A stretch of DNA of 64,000 bases from Nymphaea colorata (Eukaryota > Streptophyta > Magnoliopsida > Nymphaeales > Nymphaeaceae): assembly GCF_008831285.2 (NCBI RefSeq), contig NC_045138.2, forward strand, positions 37,129,115-37,193,114, given 5' to 3'. Shown piece by piece: positions 59,301-64,000 of this stretch. Numbering within the stretch: position 1 is the stretch's first letter; the number at the start of each line of letters is the position of its first letter. The notes under the pieces are model-generated. The model was not told the DNA's origin. It saw only the letters and a program-made list of their open reading frames with translations, and searched no databases. A program made the position numbers and the translations under genes.

Positions 59301-60986
59301 AAGGGAACGCCGTTCCATGTACCTAGACTCGACCCGCTGATGAAAGAGAGGCAGAGACATTCTTCTCCTCCTACTGAGGAAAAGAATGTCCCCATCTATC
59401 AAACATTGCCTTAAAAGTAAAAGCGAAGAAGAATACGCGCATGCGACGTTAACAAACAGAGGCATGCCGGATGATGCAGGCCTTCGTCATCTGCATGACG
59501 GATTGGTAGTTACCTCTAGCGAAATGCATGTGGAAAAAGGAGAATTTGAAAATAACTCGCCAGTAAAAGGCAAATTAAAAAGTTCACCGGCCTACGTACG
59601 TAAAGATTCATCCGGAAGTTTTTTTTTTTTGTTATTTTTTTAGATTTAAGATTTCTTTAAATCTTGATATTATCTGCTAAGGTCATAATTACGTAGTTTT
59701 AGGTTCAAATATTGAAATAAGCTTTGTCTTGTCTGTTTTATAAACAGATGAGGTTTACTATTTTGATGTGTTCCCGAAGATTAAGCATATCAGTTCATTG
59801 TTTCTTAGTTTAATTCGAACTGTATTCGACTCCACCCTGCTTAGATAAGAAGTTTTAAACATATACAAGTGATTCAATTCAAGTTCGCCTCTTACTTTCA
59901 AGAAATTCACTCTTCAATCCTCACCTTACTTTGATTGACATATTGATATTTGTTCTTAACAATCACTCGCGACACAGAGTTAAGCATAAATAACTGGTAT
60001 CTTAAATTTTCATAAAAGAAAATGTGTACAAATAAAAAAATAGTTTCAGTTCAAAAATTTAATATGAGAGGCTACTTCAGAACTCTTAGATTAAGAACTG
60101 AGTTGGTCAATTCACAGTGACATAGGAATGCGATCATTGAGGTGCGCAAGAGATTAACAACACATCATTCGAAAATGAGGCATAAGAGCCTCCCATTCTC
60201 CTAAACACTAGGGTGCTAGGCTGCGACAATTGCAACAGTGCATCCTTCAACTTAGGTACCATTCTTCATTTTGTAAACTAAGTACTTGCTTTTTCAACCC
60301 AAGCTGCCCCAAGCTGCTTCATTAAGCTCCTTGAGACCGTATTGGAAATCAGGTAGTCAATGGCATAGAATCATGCATGAAAAATTTAAAATCTCAAATC
60401 AAAAATTTGTTAGCGTATTAGACATCAAGAAAGAGCTATTTATGCGTTAATAAATCATGTTTTTCCAATAAAAGTCACAGAAAATTATAAAAAAAATTGT
60501 CTTAATGAATAATTCAGAAAACAAATGGAAAAATGTCGTGCAGCAATAGTGAGCGGCCGCCCCATCAAAAAAGCGAGAGAAAGAGAGGCGTGGAAGACCG
60601 TTTAAGCCGACGTAACGACCACCGACGGATGACGGCATCTGAGTGGCGGTGACGTGCCGCAACGGCAGCAGAAGGGCGTGAGCCACACGCCCACTCCTTC
60701 CATCCGCCGAGAAAAAACGGACCGTTGAAGCTAACAGGAAAAAGCAAAAGCACTCCTGTGCATAATAATAATAACAAGGGAAAATATTAATGTACTTGAC
60801 ATAAAAGTAAAAAAGGTTAGGACTAAATAATTGATTTACTCGAAGATGGGAGTTCTATTCTGCCGGGTGACAGATGTTATGGGAAACATTAAAAACTAAA
60901 CTAAAGATTTGCCATTTAAAAAAGCAGCTGTCACAATAAGATTAGCGGTAGTTTATGACATAGCAATAGTTTACAGTGATTTAGTT

Positions 60987-61364
60987 AGGATCCATAATGG
61001 TAGTGTTTTAGTTAGGATTCATAATTGTTTTAATGATGAATTTTTAATTTTTAACCATTCAGCAACATTCACAACACGACATTACATAATTTTTATAAGT
61101 CTGAGTATTGAATCAGCTTTGATACTACTGTAACAATCCTGCTTACTTCCATACTGCACTCAGACCATCGATCTAGGATCCATAATGGTAGTGTTGTAGT
61201 TAGGATTCATAATTGTTTTAATGATGAATTTTTAATTTTTAACGATTCAGCAACATTCACAACATGACATTACATAATTTTTATAAGTCTGAGTATTGAA
61301 TCGGCTTTGATACTACTGTAACAATCCTGCTTACTTTCATACTGCACTCAAACCATCGATCTAG
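60987..61364 (+). repeat. Tandem duplication, 2 x 188 bp
   Basis: Two adjacent copies begin with 'aggatccataatggtagtgt' and end with 'accatcgatctag'. Only a handful of substitutions separate them. The unit includes 'gatactactgtaacaatcctg', a word often seen in plant repetitive DNA. Confidence 0.93.
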
Positions 61365-62085
61365 TGAATTCCAACCTTTCTTCCTAATAGATTTGATTTC
61401 ATATCTAAAAAAGTTATATTTAATGTGTGGCATGACCTACACACACATATAAAACATAATTTTATATAGTATAATAAGTTGGAGAATGTACCTTTTTTTT
61501 TTTCTTCTTCATATTCCAAGAAGAAGAGAGCTCAAGCACTATTCTTTCATCTCTGGAATTTCATCCGTCAAATGCCATGAGATGGTTGATGGATAGTGGT
61601 TGATACTGTTCATACTTTTCTTCAAATAAATATTGAGCGCGGGTAAAATAAAATTCTTTTTCTTCATGTTCTTTTGAGAAAATCAAAATTTTTTCAGCCT
61701 CACGACATAAATGCGCTTACAGTTTAATTTTTAAAGCTCCTGGTAAAAGGCCTTGTAGAACATACTGGAAAATGTTAAAAGTAAAAAAAGAAAAAAAACA
61801 AGCGAGAAAATCCAACAAACTGCCTGGACAAGTCAAATAATTTGGCGTCTGTGAAAATGTATGAGGACAAAGGTCGGCAAAATTTCACCGGCTCGTACAA
61901 ACGCGGTGTCTTTTAAAATTAAATTGAAGAAAACATGGCCGGCTCCGGAAAGGACGACCTGATTATTTTTCTTTTGAAAAGATTTCACGCGCCAGAAGGG
62001 TGAAAAAGCTTTGTTGAAAAGTAAATTCCAGCTTTTTCTAAGATCGGTGGAAGAACAGCATGTGAGTTCAAATGCCAACAACTTC

Positions 62086-62179
62086 TGAATTCAAAATTTC
62101 AAGAACAAATTCTTCTTTAACATATTCAAGACAATAACGGCGTACAAAATTAGTTTGAATTCAAAATTTCAAGAACAAA
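62086..62179 (+). repeat. Direct repeat of 24 bp, 70 bp apart
   Basis: The 24-bp word starting 'tgaattcaaaatttcaag' and ending 'aacaaa' is present at 62086-62109 and 62156-62179. The second copy lies just before a MITE-like element. Confidence 0.85.
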
Positions 62180-62186
62180 CAGGTTG

Positions 62187-62391
62187 TGTTTGGATGACAC
62201 CCAGAAAAAAAAAAACGATGTTATATATAAACCCGAGTCTGTGCTAAATTTATTTTTAAATTAGTTTTTGAAACATGATTGGGTGTCTGGTTGAGAAGAT
62301 AAAACCAACATTTTCTGTGAATTTTTAGTAAACATGGTTTTGAAAATCTCATGGATTTTTACTAAACTCTGTTTCTATTGTCACCCAAACA
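62187..62391. mobile_element. MITE-like element with TGTTTGGATGACA ends
   Basis: Left end TGTTTGGATGACA; the right end TGTCACCCAAACA is its inverted repeat with one mismatch. The 205-bp interior is AT-rich and non-coding. No clear target duplication is seen, because the right flank is a T run. Confidence 0.5.
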
Positions 62392-64000
62392 TTTTTTTTT
62401 TTTAGTTAGAAATTTATATGGTGGGCTGCACACAGATGATCGTATATTATGTGCCATTTATTTGAATAAACCAATCTGAAAGTTAATATGCTTGGACCAG
62501 TACAATCTAAACTAGCATGGATATAATACATTTATAAGCCGAAGAAAATCTATATTTGGTTTATAACATCCAAGACTGTCTTTTAAATTTTCGTAAGTCT
62601 ATAGATGGAGTTGTGGTCTCAAGATTCCATAGAAAAAAGACTTTTCATGTCATTTTTTTTTGTTTCACATGGGTCTCAGATCCATGATGATCTTAGGATC
62701 TCAAATTCATGGATTTAAAATTGGATCCTCTTAATCCAACCTTTATGGTTTTTAACGTGTAACATGGATTTAAGATCCACACTACAGAGATCCTTAGTTT
62801 GAATCTTGGGAAATACATCTTTTATTGCACCCTCAAATCTAAATGCAACCTTACAATAATCAATAATCTGCTTTCATATAAAATCTCCAATATCATACAG
62901 TTCAAAAGTATAGCATATCATTCAACTAAAGTGTCACGTTATCACTATTTTCAGTTCGATTTAGTTGCAACAGGATTCAAAACCGTGACCCTTTTGATGT
63001 GAACGGCTTTGCCGCAAACATTTCTTGTGTCGTTTCATCAGTTTTCTTGCCAGAAATATTCTAAGCATATCATAAAAGGGTCGTTGGAAGATGGGCATTG
63101 AATTTGGATATGCTTTCATACATCCGTTGACAACATTGATAAAGATTCTTGTTCTTACCAGCTATAGTTTGTCATTCTTTCGTTTTCTTTTCTTCCAAAA
63201 GAATTCCATCCCATCAGTAAGATGTACTTTTTTTAAAAAAAAAAAATTTAAGCAAGAGACTTAGTCGGACTCCCGGCAGCCGGCGAACACTTCCGGCGAG
63301 CCATTCCGGCGACAAGCGTGTGCACGAGCAGACGCGTCCTTTAACCTAACACCCATTTCCCACACACGTAAATCCAAGGCAAGCATGCACGCACGCGTCA
63401 CGCACATTCACATGGCCGAGTCAATGCTGTTGGTTCACCGCCCCACCAAGAAGAAGACCGTGCCCCAAAGTAATTACTTTATTGTTATTTATATATATAT
63501 ATATATATGTGTGTGAGCGCGGCGCCTTATGTACGTCATGACGTTAGGCGGACGTGCTGTTGCCTTTGAAAAACTTTTTAGAATTTAGCAATAAGAATAA
63601 CAACGACGGAAGTAATCCGTCTTTCCACCTGCTTAGGAGAAGAGCGGGTTCATTTTTTTTGAAAAAAAAAAGAAGTTTTTTCTTTTAAGGATTTTCACTC
63701 TCATCTTTTTTTTTTTTTAGCGGTCATTTTTTTTTCTACCATGAATGGTAATTTCATTATTTTGTTTTTGGAGCCTAACGAAAACTCAAAAGTCCCGTGT
63801 ACGAGGCTTAATTCCTTAAAATCTAAGCTGTTCAAAGAAAATAAAAGATAAAGGTGTATTTTTTTTGTTATTACCAAATTTTCAAGTGTGTCTTTGAAAT
63901 TTGTCCTGTTTTTTTATTTCCAATCTAGGACTAGGACCCCGCCTCCAATCTCACTCACAATTATTTAAGAGAAAAGATGAGGTCAGGGCTGATGTAGATT

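Larger units (their letters stand above)
53941..64000. other. Gene-poor region with repeats
   Basis: The first few hundred bases (to about 54250) are the probable NAC leader and promoter. After that I find no intact gene. Listed separately are a SINE candidate near 56190, a plastid-like AT-rich stretch near 57539-57905, a tandem duplication at 60987-61364, a direct repeat at 62086/62156 and a MITE at 62187. A GC-richer stretch at 60550-60720 and another at 63265-63480 have no credible reading frame. Frames at 58238-58616 and 58706-58903 are of moderate length, but I recognise no protein family. Confidence 0.5.

Overview
This is nuclear DNA of a flowering plant. It has spliced genes with GT-AG introns, plant-specific families, AT-rich introns and spacers, CT/GA microsatellites in gene leaders, and MITE-like insertions in introns and spacers. 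The species cannot be fixed from the sequence alone. Nothing bacterial (operons, Shine-Dalgarno sites, CRISPR) is present.

Layout. Eight protein-coding genes occupy roughly 1-54,000, and the last 10 kb is gene-poor. (1) 901-8614, +: the C-terminal 1,363 codons of the transcription elongation factor SPT6 (plant SPT6L/GTB1 type); its 5' part lies outside the window. (2) 10532-13312, +: nascent-polypeptide-associated complex alpha subunit. (3) 15745-16677, -: a RING-H2 E3 ligase with an N-terminal zinc ribbon, an intronless CDS behind a 5'UTR intron. (4) 19783-22330, +: a p32/MAM33 mitochondrial glycoprotein-family protein. (5) 24718-29541, -: LPA1-type P-loop NTPase (low phytic acid 1), eight coding exons. 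(6) 34253-37137, -: a small PIG-Y-like subunit of the GPI-GlcNAc transferase, with a non-coding first exon near 40.4 kb. (7) 41706-47719, +: 26S proteasome ATPase RPT4, ten exons. (8) 51060-53940, -: an NAC transcription factor of the NAC073/SND2 group, three exons. Exon chains were joined by checking GT/AG borders and phase; each complete gene sums to a whole number of codons.

The genes are unrelated housekeeping or regulatory functions in transcription, translation, protein turnover, mitochondria, phytate and GPI-anchor synthesis. I see no cluster or dedicated new system. Pairs 3/4 and 6/7 are divergent and share upstream regions. Pairs 2/3, 4/5 and 7/8 are convergent.

The less ordinary material is non-coding: a MITE-like family with matching 428-436 bp copies in introns of PIG-Y and RPT4; a Tourist-like MITE; a foldback element with a duplicated end in RPT4 intron 6; direct repeats flanking the last exon of the NAC gene; a frameshifted F-box-like pseudogene with a nearby perfect 31-bp palindrome; a tRNA-derived SINE candidate; and CT/GA repeats just ahead of several start codons, one abutting the RPT4 ATG.
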